Below, one piece after another: positions 25,806 to 33,513 of a stretch of 64,000 nucleotides of DNA. Source of the stretch: Pseudomonadota bacterium (GTDB lineage: Bacteria; Pseudomonadota; Alphaproteobacteria; Sphingomonadales; Sphingomonadaceae); contig JAEXAW010000071.1 of assembly GCA_023458055.1 (NCBI GenBank), forward strand, positions 1 to 64,000, given 5' to 3'. The notes below the pieces were generated by a model. It saw nothing but the letters and a program-made list of their open reading frames with translations, did no database searches and was not told the DNA's origin. A program made the position numbers and the translations under genes. Every line of letters begins with the position of its first letter. Position 1 is the stretch's first letter.

Positions 25806-27470
25806 CTAGCCGCCCGCCGGTACATCGTCCAGCGGGGCATCGTCCAGCGGGCCATCGCTTGCCGCCGCCTTATGCGTTTCCTTGAGCCCGAACCATGTCA
25901 CCAGCAAGGCCATCAACACCACTGCGAACGTGTACCACAGACCGTTATAGGGATCGCCGGTCTTGGCGTTGATATATTGGCTCACCAGCGGCAGAAATCC
26001 GCCGAAATAGCCCGTTCCGATATGGTAGGGGATGGAGAGCGATGAATAGCGGATCGCGGGCGGGAACATTTCGGAGAGGAGCGCGGCGACGGGGCCATAG
26101 GTAAGGCCCGACCAGCTGAACACGAAGATGATCACCGCCAGCACCACCGCGATCTGCCCCGCGCCAAGCTTCACTTTTTCAAGGCTGATCCCGCTCGCGC
26201 GGATATGGTCCTCGACAGCCTTGGCACTCGCATTGCCAAGGCGCTCGCCGCCAACGCTCACGCTGAGCGCGGGGCCGACCTGCGTATCATAGGGGATCCC
26301 CGCCTTGGTGAGGCCCGCCAGCAGCTTGCCGCATTCGGTCGCCTGTTCCTTGGCGAGCGGATTGAACGCACAATCGCTCCCCGTAACCAGCACCGGATGT
26401 GTTTCCGCCAAGCGGCTGATTTCGGGATTGGCCACCCGCCCGACCAGATGGAAAGCCGGAAACAGCAGCGCCAGCGTGAGGATATAGCCAAGGATAATCG
26501 GCGTCTTGCGCCCGATCCGGTCCGACCACCAACCGGCAAAGATAAACGCAATCGTCCCGATCAACGAGCCTGCACCAACGATCATTTCGGCCTGCGTCGT
26601 ATCAACCCGCAACGGCCCGGTGAGAAGGAAAAGCAGGCTGAACATCGCGGTGTAGCTGATCACCGTCAGCCCCGCCGCGATGCCGAACAGCGCAACCATG
26701 ATGCGCTTGATATTGCCCGGATAGGTGAAGCTTTCCTTGAGCGGATTGCGCGCAACCTGGCCCTGCTCTTTCATCGCCTTGAACACGGGGCTTTCATTGA
26801 GCTTCAGGCGCATCCACAGCGACACCGCGAGCAGGACCAGCGAAAAGCCGAACGGCAGGCGCCAGGCCCAGCTATCAAAGGCGTCGCCCCCGAAGACGAG
26901 CTTGGTGCCGAGCACCACCGCAAGGCTCAAGATAAACCCGCCAATCACCGAGGCTTGGATGAAGCTGGTGTAAAAGCCGCGCTTTTCGGGCGGCGCATGT
27001 TCGGCGACATAGATCGCCGCGCCGCCATATTCGCCGCCAAGCGCAAGGCCTTGCAGGATCCGGAGGATAAGGATGATCACCGGCGCCGCCATCCCGATTT
27101 GCGCCTGCGCTGGCACAAAGGCGATCGCCGCGGTCGCAAGCCCCATCAGCGTGATGGTCATGAGGAAGGTGTATTTGCGCCCCAGCTTGTCACCGAAATA
27201 GCCGAACAGGATCGCGCCCAACGGGCGGAAACCAAAGCCCACCGCGAAGCCCAGCAGCGACAAGAGCAATTCCATCGTCGGATCGCCCGAGGGGAAGAAT
27301 GTCCGGCCGATAATCGCGGCCAATGTTCCGTAGATGAAAAAATCATACCATTCAAAAACGGTGCCGAGCGAGGAGGCCGCAATCACGAGCCGCGTTTCTT
27401 TGGGCGTGAGTTCATGATGAACGCCGCCTTCGACATGGACTTTTTCAGTGGCTGACTGTGCCGTGGTCAT
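25806..27470 (-). CDS. MHS-type MFS transporter with a large inserted loop
   Basis: A 554-residue major facilitator of the metabolite:H+ symporter group. TM1 contains SSLGTVFEWYDFFIYG, the A-motif is GYFGDKLGRKYTF, and GGEYGGAAIYVAEHAPPEKRG is typical of sugar- and dicarboxylate-type MHS proteins (first part only shown). Between two late helices there is a loop of about 100 residues with a Cys pair (SDCAFNP and ATECGKL). It imports a small organic acid or osmolyte; which one is unknown. The start is ATG 27470 with GGAGAGGG; the frame further upstream has no support. Confidence 0.88.
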   Translation of the reverse strand: MTTAQSATEKVHVEGGVHHELTPKETRLVIAASSLGTVFEWYDFFIYGTLAAIIGRTFFPSGDPTMELLLSLLGFAVGFGFRPLGAILFGYFGDKLGRKYTFLMTITLMGLATAAIAFVPAQAQIGMAAPVIILILRILQGLALGGEYGGAAIYVAEHAPPEKRGFYTSFIQASVIGGFILSLAVVLGTKLVFGGDAFDSWAWRLPFGFSLVLLAVSLWMRLKLNESPVFKAMKEQGQVARNPLKESFTYPGNIKRIMVALFGIAAGLTVISYTAMFSLLFLLTGPLRVDTTQAEMIVGAGSLIGTIAFIFAGWWSDRIGRKTPIILGYILTLALLFPAFHLVGRVANPEISRLAETHPVLVTGSDCAFNPLAKEQATECGKLLAGLTKAGIPYDTQVGPALSVSVGGERLGNASAKAVEDHIRASGISLEKVKLGAGQIAVVLAVIIFVFSWSGLTYGPVAALLSEMFPPAIRYSSLSIPYHIGTGYFGGFLPLVSQYINAKTGDPYNGLWYTFAVVLMALLVTWFGLKETHKAAASDGPLDDAPLDDVPAGG

Positions 27471-27892
27471 CGCCCCACCCTCTCCTGTTCCTGGCGGCAC
27501 CGTCCGGCGGCCGCGCCTCGATGCGCTTTTGGCAATTGCCCGGCGCAACGGCAAGGCCGGATATGGCGGCCCCAGATATAGTAGGTGCCGGTTGAAAAAT
27601 TATATAGGGAATTATATCCGCGGATTTCTGCCAAAAACACCCGCTTACGTTCCTAAAGTTCATAGACTTCGAGCAAATTTTTTCAAACAGGGCGGGCACA
27701 AGATGTTGATGCGGCTGTTCCTGTTGAGCCCATTGCAGCACAGGTTGACGAGCCCCGCCGCCGCCTATCTCGCCCTTCGACAGGCTGACGGCGAGCGGCG
27801 TCAGGTGACGCTCATGGGTCGATTTGGTCGCTAAGCGAAGACTCATAACCGGCAGTTTAGCGATTCCGAAATCCTGTAGGACAGCAAAAAAA
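27471..27892. other. Intergenic stretch without a supported gene
   Basis: About 420 bases separate the permease start from the tRNA-binding protein gene. The part 27590-27660 is AT-rich (TATAATTCCCTATATAATTT on the minus strand) and is the probable promoter region of the permease, though no good -35 box fits. A CCTTCGACAGGCTGA fragment at about 27775 is a decayed REP half. Short frames here have no coding look. Confidence 0.5.
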
Positions 27893-28264
27893 TCAGAATA
27901 ATCGCGACCCGTCCGGAACCGCATGGTCGGGCGCGAACAGCACCACCTCGCCTGCTTCATCGCCAAAGCCGAGCGTCAGCACCTCGGACATGAACTTGCC
28001 GATCTGGCGCGGCGGGAAGTTGACCACCGCCGCCACCTTGCGCCCGACAAGCTCTTCGCACGTGTAATAATGCGTGATCTGCGCGCTCGATTTCTTGCAA
28101 CCGATGGCGGGGCCGAAATCGATCAGCAGCTTATAGGCGGGCTTGCGCGCCTCGGGATAAGGCTCCGCCGCGATGATTGTGCCGACCCGGATATCGACTT
28201 TGAGGAAATCATCGAAGCTGATCGGCGCGGCGGGCGGATTACTAGGGTCGTGGGGGTGGTGCAT
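27893..28264 (-). CDS. CsaA-like tRNA-binding domain protein
   Basis: The 123-residue protein is a single tRNA-binding OB fold of the CsaA/Trbp111 type: SFDDFLKVDIRVGTI near residue 15, AYKLLIDFG, a central SSAQITHYY, then VGRKVAAVVNFPPRQIGKFMSE. CsaA has been described as a secretion-related chaperone in Bacillus, while the fold itself binds tRNA. Which role applies here is open. A short His/Pro-rich N-terminus (MHHPHDPSNPP) precedes the domain. A REP hairpin lies just upstream, between this gene and pccA. Confidence 0.87.
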   Translation of the reverse strand: MHHPHDPSNPPAAPISFDDFLKVDIRVGTIIAAEPYPEARKPAYKLLIDFGPAIGCKKSSAQITHYYTCEELVGRKVAAVVNFPPRQIGKFMSEVLTLGFGDEAGEVVLFAPDHAVPDGSRLF

Positions 28265-28281
28265 TTGAAAGCTCCGAAGCC

Positions 28282-28347
28282 CTGAGCCTGTCGAAGGGCG
28301 TTTCTCAGCTTGGCGCTATACCGGGAGACGCGCTTCGACAAGCTCAG
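28282..28347. repeat. REP pair forming a long hairpin
   Basis: CTGAGCCTGTCGAAG (28282-28296) and CTTCGACAAGCTCAG (28333-28347) are inverted REP copies separated by 36 bases. They sit between the end of pccA and the start of the tRNA-binding protein gene, where the hairpin could also weaken readthrough. Confidence 0.8.
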
Positions 28348-28371
28348 CACTACGGAAATTTGGCTTCGCCC

Positions 28372-30393
28372 TTACTCCATTTCCAAGATAATCTCGTCCA
28401 CCGCCAGACTATCCCCCGCTTTCGCATTGACCGACTTGACCAAGCCGGATTTTTCCGCGCGCAGGATATTTTCCATCTTCATCGCTTCCACGACGGCGAG
28501 CGGTTGCCCCGCCTCCACCTTATCGCCGGCATCAACCTCAAGCCGCACGAGCAAGCCGGGCATCGGGGAGACCAGATATTTCGACATATCCGGCGGCACC
28601 TTTTCGATCATAAATTGCGCAAGCGGTGCGACATGGCCCGGCAGCACGCGCAGTTTATGGCTTGCCCCCCGCGTCGTCAGCGTCAGCCCGCCGCGCGTCT
28701 TGGCGACCTTGACCGTCAGCGGCGCGCCGTCAATCTCCGCTTCGACCATGCGGTCGCCCGGCGTATAGGCCAAGGCGAGATCGACAGGTTCTGCATCAAC
28801 CATCACCTCATCTTCGCTCATCTGGACGACATGGAGCGCATCGCCCATCTTGACCTGCCAATTGGCGGGCGGGCGCAGGCGGTCGCCAAGCTGTCCGTCA
28901 ACGCGGCGCGCGCGGTCGGCTTCGGCGGTGGCGATGAAGCCAGCAATTGCGGCCAGATCACGGCTCAGCGTTTCACCGGCCGGCGCGCCGTGGAAGCCTT
29001 CGGGATATTCCTCCGCGATGAACCCGGTCGTCAGTTCGCCCTTTTGGAAACGCGGATGCTGCATGAGCGCCGAAAGGAAGTCGATATTATGGCCAAGCCC
29101 TTGCAGTTCAAACGCATCGAGCGCCTCAATCTGCTTGGCGATGGCCTCATTGCGCGTCTCGCCCCAGGTGATCAACTTCGCGATCATTGGGTCATAGAAC
29201 ATCGACACTTCGCCGCCTTCATAGACGCCATCATCAACGCGGACGCCATCGACGCCGCGACGGCCATTGGCCGCGCCGTCATTGGTCCAGCCATCGACCG
29301 GCGGGCCATAGCGCGATACCCGCCCCGTTGAAGGCAGGAATCCGCGATAGGGGTCCTCGGCATAAACGCGATTTTCAATCGACCAGCCATCAATGCCGAT
29401 ATCATCTTGCGTGAAGGGTAGTTTTTCGCCCGCCGCGACGCGGATCATCTGTTCGACCAGGTCAATGCCGGTGATCGCCTCGGTCACCGGGTGCTCGACC
29501 TGAAGCCGGGTGTTCATTTCAAGGAAATAGAAGCTTTCGCCGCTCGGGTCCGCGCCCGAAACGATCAACTCGACCGTCCCCGCGCTATAATAGCCGACCG
29601 CGCGGGCGAGCGCGACGCATTGCTCGCCCATCGCCTTCCTCATCGCGGGCGTGACAAAGGGCGATGGCGCTTCTTCGACGACCTTCTGGTGGCGGCGCTG
29701 GATCGAACATTCGCGCTCGTTCAGATAGACGATATTGCCGTGCTGGTCGCCAAGGATCTGGATTTCGATGTGGCGCGGATTGAGGATGAATTTTTCGATG
29801 AACACACGGTCATCTCCAAAGCTGTTGAGGCCTTCGCGCTTCACCGCTTCAAAGCCTTCGCGCACATCCTTTTCGTCATAGGCAAGGCGCATCCCCTTGC
29901 CGCCGCCGCCCGCCGAGGCTTTCATCATCACCGGATAGCCGATTTCGTTGGAAATCTCGACCGCATGATCGGTATCGCGGATTTCGCCGACAAAGCCGGG
30001 GACGACGTTAACGCCCGCTTCCTTGGCCAGTTTTTTGGACTCGATCTTGTCGCCCATCGCGGCAATCGCATTCACCGGCGGACCGATAAAGGCGATGCCT
30101 TCCTTCGCCAGCGCCTCGGCAAAGCTGGTGCGTTCGGAGAGGAACCCATAGCCAGGATGCACCGCCTCCGCCCCGGTTTCCTTGCACGCCGCAATGATCT
30201 TGTCGGCGATGAGGTAAGATTGCGCAGCAGGGGACGGGCCGATGTGCACGGCTTCGTCAGCCATTTGCACAAACGGCGCGCGGGCATCGGCGTCGGAATA
30301 AACCGCCACCGTCTGGATACCCATTTTGCGGGCGGTCTGAATAACCCGACACGCGATTTCGCCACGATTGGCGATAAGAATTTTTTTGAACAT
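28372..30393 (-). CDS. pccA: Propionyl-CoA carboxylase, biotin-carrying alpha subunit
   Basis: The 673 residues show a biotin carboxylase domain (about 1-450, KILIANRGEIACRV at the start, ATP-grasp GGGGKGMR near 163), a BT-type middle domain and a C-terminal biotinyl domain with biotinylated Lys639 in EAMKMEN. With PccB it converts propionyl-CoA to methylmalonyl-CoA. It is separated from the rest of the propionate block by the higBA and bioB genes. Its promoter is shared with the divergent higB gene. Confidence 0.95.
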   Translation of the reverse strand: MFKKILIANRGEIACRVIQTARKMGIQTVAVYSDADARAPFVQMADEAVHIGPSPAAQSYLIADKIIAACKETGAEAVHPGYGFLSERTSFAEALAKEGIAFIGPPVNAIAAMGDKIESKKLAKEAGVNVVPGFVGEIRDTDHAVEISNEIGYPVMMKASAGGGGKGMRLAYDEKDVREGFEAVKREGLNSFGDDRVFIEKFILNPRHIEIQILGDQHGNIVYLNERECSIQRRHQKVVEEAPSPFVTPAMRKAMGEQCVALARAVGYYSAGTVELIVSGADPSGESFYFLEMNTRLQVEHPVTEAITGIDLVEQMIRVAAGEKLPFTQDDIGIDGWSIENRVYAEDPYRGFLPSTGRVSRYGPPVDGWTNDGAANGRRGVDGVRVDDGVYEGGEVSMFYDPMIAKLITWGETRNEAIAKQIEALDAFELQGLGHNIDFLSALMQHPRFQKGELTTGFIAEEYPEGFHGAPAGETLSRDLAAIAGFIATAEADRARRVDGQLGDRLRPPANWQVKMGDALHVVQMSEDEVMVDAEPVDLALAYTPGDRMVEAEIDGAPLTVKVAKTRGGLTLTTRGASHKLRVLPGHVAPLAQFMIEKVPPDMSKYLVSPMPGLLVRLEVDAGDKVEAGQPLAVVEAMKMENILRAEKSGLVKSVNAKAGDSLAVDEIILEME

Positions 30394-30412
30394 TAGATGC
30401 AGGCTTTCAAAA

Positions 30413-30441
30413 ATTATAATATGGTTGACGTGTCATGGCTA
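30413..30441 (-). promoter_or_regulatory. Probable pccA promoter in the pccA-higB divergent gap
   Basis: On the minus strand TAGCCA (30441-30436), a 17-base spacer and a perfect TATAAT (30418-30413) precede pccA by about 20 bases. The ATTATAAT core is nearly symmetric and could also serve the opposite strand, but no matching -35 box fits there. Confidence 0.4.
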
Positions 30442-30449
30442 TCGTGGCA

Positions 30450-30462
30450 CATATTGTATATG
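30450..30462. promoter_or_regulatory. Candidate HigA operator over the higB start codon
   Basis: CATAT-TGT-ATATG is a perfect 5-3-5 inverted repeat that includes the ATG of higB. HigA antitoxins repress their own operon through short palindromes near the promoter; this one is placed by position only. Confidence 0.45.
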
Positions 30463-30738
30463 ATCATCAGCTTTGCCAATCGTGCGACAGAGCGTTTTGC
30501 GGTTGAAGGCAAATCGAAATTCAGTGGCATGGATATTGCCAAGGCATTTGCGCGGTTGCAATTGCTTCACGCCGCGCAATCGCTTGATGACATTCCGCCG
30601 CTGAAATCGGTAGGATTGCATGCGTTGACGGGTGATCGTCAGGGGCAATGGGCGATGACCATCAACGGGCCGTGGCGACTGGTGTTTCGGTTCCATGATG
30701 GCAATGCGGAAGACGTCGAAATTGTCGATTATCATTGA
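30460..30738 (+). CDS. higB: HigB-type toxin (RelE superfamily mRNA interferase)
   Basis: The 92-residue protein starts MIISFANRATERFAVEG and has the family pattern LKSVGLHALTGDRQGQW, then RLVFRFHDGNAEDVEIVDYH. These proteins cleave mRNA on the ribosome when free of antitoxin. The start is ATG 30460; ATG 30421 is an in-frame alternative that would add 13 untypical residues. The toxin gene comes before the antitoxin gene, the order usual for higBA. No Shine-Dalgarno is visible before the ATG. Confidence 0.9.
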   Translation: MIISFANRATERFAVEGKSKFSGMDIAKAFARLQLLHAAQSLDDIPPLKSVGLHALTGDRQGQWAMTINGPWRLVFRFHDGNAEDVEIVDYH

Positions 30739-30748
30739 GGAGTGAGTT

Positions 30749-31039
30749 GTGAACCAGTTTGCATTCCAGTCCGTGCATCCGGGCGCGGTACTCAAGGAAG
30801 AGTTGGAAGCGCGCGGTCTTTCGGCCAATGCATTCGCCTTAAAACTGCGCGTGCCGCCGCAACGTATCCAGGATATTGTCGCGGGCCGACGCGGCATCAG
30901 CCCCGAAACCGCATTGCGGATTGAAGCATCGCTTGGAACCCCGGCACGGCTCTGGCTCAACATGCAGGCCGCCTATGATCTGCATGAAGCCGAAACGAAA
31001 TTCGGGGAGAAGGTGAAAAAGGAAGTGCTTGCGGCATAA
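30749..31039 (+). CDS. higA: HigA-type antitoxin (XRE-family regulator)
   Basis: A 96-residue HTH protein with PGAVLKEELEARGLSANAFA leading into the recognition segment VPPQRIQDIVAGRRGISPET, as in VapI/HigA antitoxins. It neutralises HigB and represses the pair. The start is GTG 30749, preceded by GAGGAG, 10 bases after the higB stop. It converges on the lprI-like gene. Confidence 0.92.
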   Translation: MNQFAFQSVHPGAVLKEELEARGLSANAFALKLRVPPQRIQDIVAGRRGISPETALRIEASLGTPARLWLNMQAAYDLHEAETKFGEKVKKEVLAA

Positions 31040-31048
31040 TCCGGTGCC

Positions 31049-31453
31049 TCATTCCCCATTATAATGGCGGACGAGATCGGCCAATTCCTTGGTCCGCGCT
31101 TCGGCCATGGTTATCATGCAGCCGAGATATTCGAGCTGTTCCCCGGTGCCGCCGCGCATCTTATATCCTTCGACGGCGCAGAAATTCTGACGATAGGCGA
31201 TCCAGCCCCGTTGCGAGGCGAGGAGCGAAGCATAAAAGCCGGTGCGCTGGTCATATTTGCCAAGCTCACCCTTTTTCCACTCGCTATCCCGCCGTTTCAT
31301 GAAATCGCCGGTCTTCCGCCACTGCGAGGCCAGCGCGGCCTCCGCCTGCTTGAGGTCCGCGGCGGAACAGGCCTGCATATCCGCGTCGGTCATCGCATTG
31401 GCGCAATCTGGCGCAGCACTGGCGGCGAGAAGGAGCACGGCGGCGGTTAACAT
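31049..31453 (-). CDS. LprI-family (DUF1311) secreted protein
   Basis: A 134-residue exported protein with a short signal peptide (AAVLLLAASAA), then the DUF1311/LprI pattern: Cys near 17, MQACSAADLKQAEAAL, and late Cys residues in FCAVEG and LGCMITM. Some members inhibit lysozyme; here only the family is certain. It stands alone between higA and the small membrane protein, and the 116-base gap upstream holds nothing I recognise. Confidence 0.82.
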   Translation of the reverse strand: MLTAAVLLLAASAAPDCANAMTDADMQACSAADLKQAEAALASQWRKTGDFMKRRDSEWKKGELGKYDQRTGFYASLLASQRGWIAYRQNFCAVEGYKMRGGTGEQLEYLGCMITMAEARTKELADLVRHYNGE

Positions 31454-31569
31454 GAGGGGCTCTCCTTAGGTAAGTTAACGTACGGTGAGGAAAAACAGTG
31501 CGGCACGATCTGTCCGAAAAACCCGACAAGCAATTTCACCACAGTTGGCTATAATGATATTTCTGAACA

Positions 31570-31779
31570 TTATTTACTCCACCGGCGAAGCGTCCAAAAA
31601 GATAATGAAATACCACAAATACTTATTGCCAATGCCCCAATTGGGGCAGATCTTGTAGAAAGATTCATATTACTTAAAGCCCAAGACATAGCCCCTAAGC
31701 TCATATAAAAACCTATTGATAACCAAAAGAGAAACAGCATGAGAAACAAGGCTAGTGCGAGTAATTGCCGCCATTTCAC
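31570..31779 (-). CDS. Small AT-rich two-helix membrane protein after bioB
   Basis: The 69-residue product has hydrophobic segments at about 6-32 and 44-64 with a short polar turn and a basic C-terminus (RRWSK). No family recognised. It starts at GTG 31779, which overlaps the bioB TGA (GTGA), with GGAGG inside the last bioB codons as a likely ribosome site. The gene is clearly AT-richer than bioB. Coupled translation with bioB is likely; a role with biotin is not shown. Confidence 0.6.
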   Translation of the reverse strand: MKWRQLLALALFLMLFLFWLSIGFYMSLGAMSWALSNMNLSTRSAPIGALAISICGISLSFWTLRRWSK

Positions 31780-32747
31780 TCCGCCGCCTCCATCGCACTT
31801 GCCTTACACGCCCGCATCGGCTCTTCCGCCACCATCGCCTTCAGCCCGAGCTTAGCCAACAATGCTGCATCCTTGTCATCCCCGGCATTGGCGGTTGTCA
31901 GCAACTTATCCCCGGTAAAGATGCTGTTCGCGCCCGCGAGGAAGCATAGAGCCTGCGTCGCCTCGCTCATGCTCTCGCGCCCTGCGCTCAATCGCACCAT
32001 GCTCATGGGCATGGTGATGCGTGCGACGGCGATGGTGCGGACGAACTCGATATCGTCGATCTTGGCCATCGGCGTATCCGCCAGCATATCGCCGAGCACC
32101 GTGCCCTTGACCGGCACCAGCGCGTTGACCGGCACGCTTTCGGGGTGCTGCGGCAGGGTCGCGAGCGTGTGGATGAAGCCCACGCGGTCGGCGCGGGTTT
32201 CGCCCATGCCGACAATCCCGCCCGAGCAGACATTGATTCCGGCCTTCCTCACATGATCCAGCGTTTCTAGCCGCTCGTCCATCGTGCGGGTGGTGATGAC
32301 GCGTTCATAATATTCGGGGCTGCTGTCGATATTATGGTTATAATAATCAAGCCCCGCTTCGGCCAGCATTTCCGCCTGTTTGGGGGTGAGCATGCCGAGC
32401 GTCATGCAGGTTTCCATGCCCATCGCGCGGACGCCCTTCACGATCTCGACAATCGCGGGCATGTCGCGATCCTTGGGGTTGCGCCAGGCCGCCCCCATGC
32501 AGAAACGCTGCGAGCCATTATCCTTGGCCTGCGCCGCCGATTGCAGCACCTCGCGCACATCCATCAGCTTGGTCGCCTTGACCCCGCGGTCGGCCTCGAC
32601 CGATTGCGCGCAATAGCCGCAATCCTCCGGGCAACCGCCGGTCTTGATCGACAAGAGCGTGCACAGCTGCACCTCGCCCACCGCATGATGCGCGCGGTGG
32701 ACGGTGGCGGCGCGATAGACGAGTTCGTCAAACGGCAGGTCGAACAA
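31776..32747 (-). CDS. bioB: Biotin synthase, 5' end disturbed by a repeat
   Basis: A radical-SAM biotin synthase: the cluster motif CPEDCGYC near residue 39, then MGAAWRNPKDRD, YYNHNIDSSPEYY and KVCSGG-like NVCSGGIVGMGE. It inserts sulphur into dethiobiotin. Homology continues upstream of the first possible start, TTG 32747, for about 12 codons (RTDWARAEIAAL), but no ATG, GTG or TTG is found there before a stop at 32841-32843. That stop and the preceding codons lie in a palindromic repeat. An ATG at 32926 (MSERQAMD) fits an original start but is out of frame. Activity is therefore uncertain. Confidence 0.9.
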   Translation of the reverse strand: MFDLPFDELVYRAATVHRAHHAVGEVQLCTLLSIKTGGCPEDCGYCAQSVEADRGVKATKLMDVREVLQSAAQAKDNGSQRFCMGAAWRNPKDRDMPAIVEIVKGVRAMGMETCMTLGMLTPKQAEMLAEAGLDYYNHNIDSSPEYYERVITTRTMDERLETLDHVRKAGINVCSGGIVGMGETRADRVGFIHTLATLPQHPESVPVNALVPVKGTVLGDMLADTPMAKIDDIEFVRTIAVARITMPMSMVRLSAGRESMSEATQALCFLAGANSIFTGDKLLTTANAGDDKDAALLAKLGLKAMVAEEPMRACKASAMEAAE

Positions 32748-32789
32748 GGCGGCGATTTCTGCGCGGGCCCAATCGGTGCGGGGCTCAAC

Positions 32790-32891
32790 TCCCCTCCCCT
32801 TAGGGGAGGGGCTGGGGGTGGGGGCGGTCCAGAAGCGCTGTTATTGGTTGACAGCCCCCACCCCGACCCCTCCCCTGAAGGGGAGGGGCTA
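32790..32891. repeat. Palindromic repeat inserted at the bioB 5' end
   Basis: Two hairpin arms, CCCCTCCCCTTAGGGGAGGG at 32791 and ACCCCTCCCCTGAAGGGGAG at 32866, are separated by G-rich (GGGGGTGGGG) and C-rich (CCCCCACCCC) blocks that also pair with each other. The type is widespread between genes of many bacteria. Here it interrupts the coding start of bioB. Confidence 0.8.
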
Positions 32892-32940
32892 GTTTGGTCA
32901 CAATCCATCGCTTGTCTCTCACTCATCTTTGGACGTCCCC

Positions 32941-33378
32941 TCACCGGCAATATTTCCTCGCCATGATCTGGAATAAAGTGAAGGGCGGGTCTTCGCCCTG
33001 AAGCGGTTCATAGCGCTCATTCTTCCACGCGTTCCGGTCGGCAAAGCGGACCCGTGCGACCTGACGCGATGCGGCATCGCCATAATCGCCCACACTATAG
33101 GTGACGACGCCGATATCCGCGCGCGGATTGCGGCAGTTAAAGCTGATCACGCCCTTATTGACCATTTTGTCGTTGGTTTCGAAATAAACGTCGCGCCAAT
33201 CGCCATTTTTCTTTTCAAGCCGGCCATACCAGTCGGTGAAATAGGTCGTATCAATTTGCTGGCGATATAGTTTTTCGACGCGCACGCCGGGACGGTTTTC
33301 GCTCTCCTTGGTTTGCGCCAAGGCCGGGGATGCGATGAGCATGGCGGCCCCTAACGTGACGGCTATTCGAATTTTCAT
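32941..33378 (-). CDS. Secreted hypothetical protein
   Basis: A 145-residue exported protein with a signal peptide ending SPALAQ near residue 22, then an all-beta-looking domain with DTTYFTDWYGR and Cys residues in FNCRNPR and at the C-terminal KYCR, which may form a disulphide. No family recognised. It ends 14 bases before the presumed original bioB start at 32926 and may share a transcript with it. A long palindromic repeat lies just upstream of its start. Confidence 0.7.
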   Translation of the reverse strand: MKIRIAVTLGAAMLIASPALAQTKESENRPGVRVEKLYRQQIDTTYFTDWYGRLEKKNGDWRDVYFETNDKMVNKGVISFNCRNPRADIGVVTYSVGDYGDAASRQVARVRFADRNAWKNERYEPLQGEDPPFTLFQIMARKYCR

Positions 33379-33400
33379 TTCGCTGTCTCCTCCTTTACAC

Positions 33401-33488
33401 CGTCATGCTGAACGTGTTTCAGCATCCATAGGCCCCACAGTTTCGATAGCGCGGGCGGTATGGACCCTGAAACAAGTTCAGGGTGACG
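33401..33488. repeat. CGTCATGCTGAAC palindromic repeat, copy 1
   Basis: CGTCATGCTGAACGTGTTTC at the left and CCTGAAACAAGTTCAGGGTG at the right form a quasi-palindrome with a variable middle. A near-identical copy lies at 62247-62334. It fills the gap between the secreted protein and the mutase gene. Confidence 0.8.
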
Positions 33489-33513
33489 ATCACAATTGGG
33501 TTCAAACCTACCC

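Noticed and set aside
27448..27834. Plus-strand frames in the gap after the permease
   Set aside because: They include a decayed REP half and AT-rich promoter sequence; no family match or ribosome site.
32564..32950. 128-codon minus-strand frame over the bioB start
   Set aside because: It reads repeat sequence and then the wrong frame of bioB. Its start MSERQAMD may be the remains of the bioB start, noted as such.
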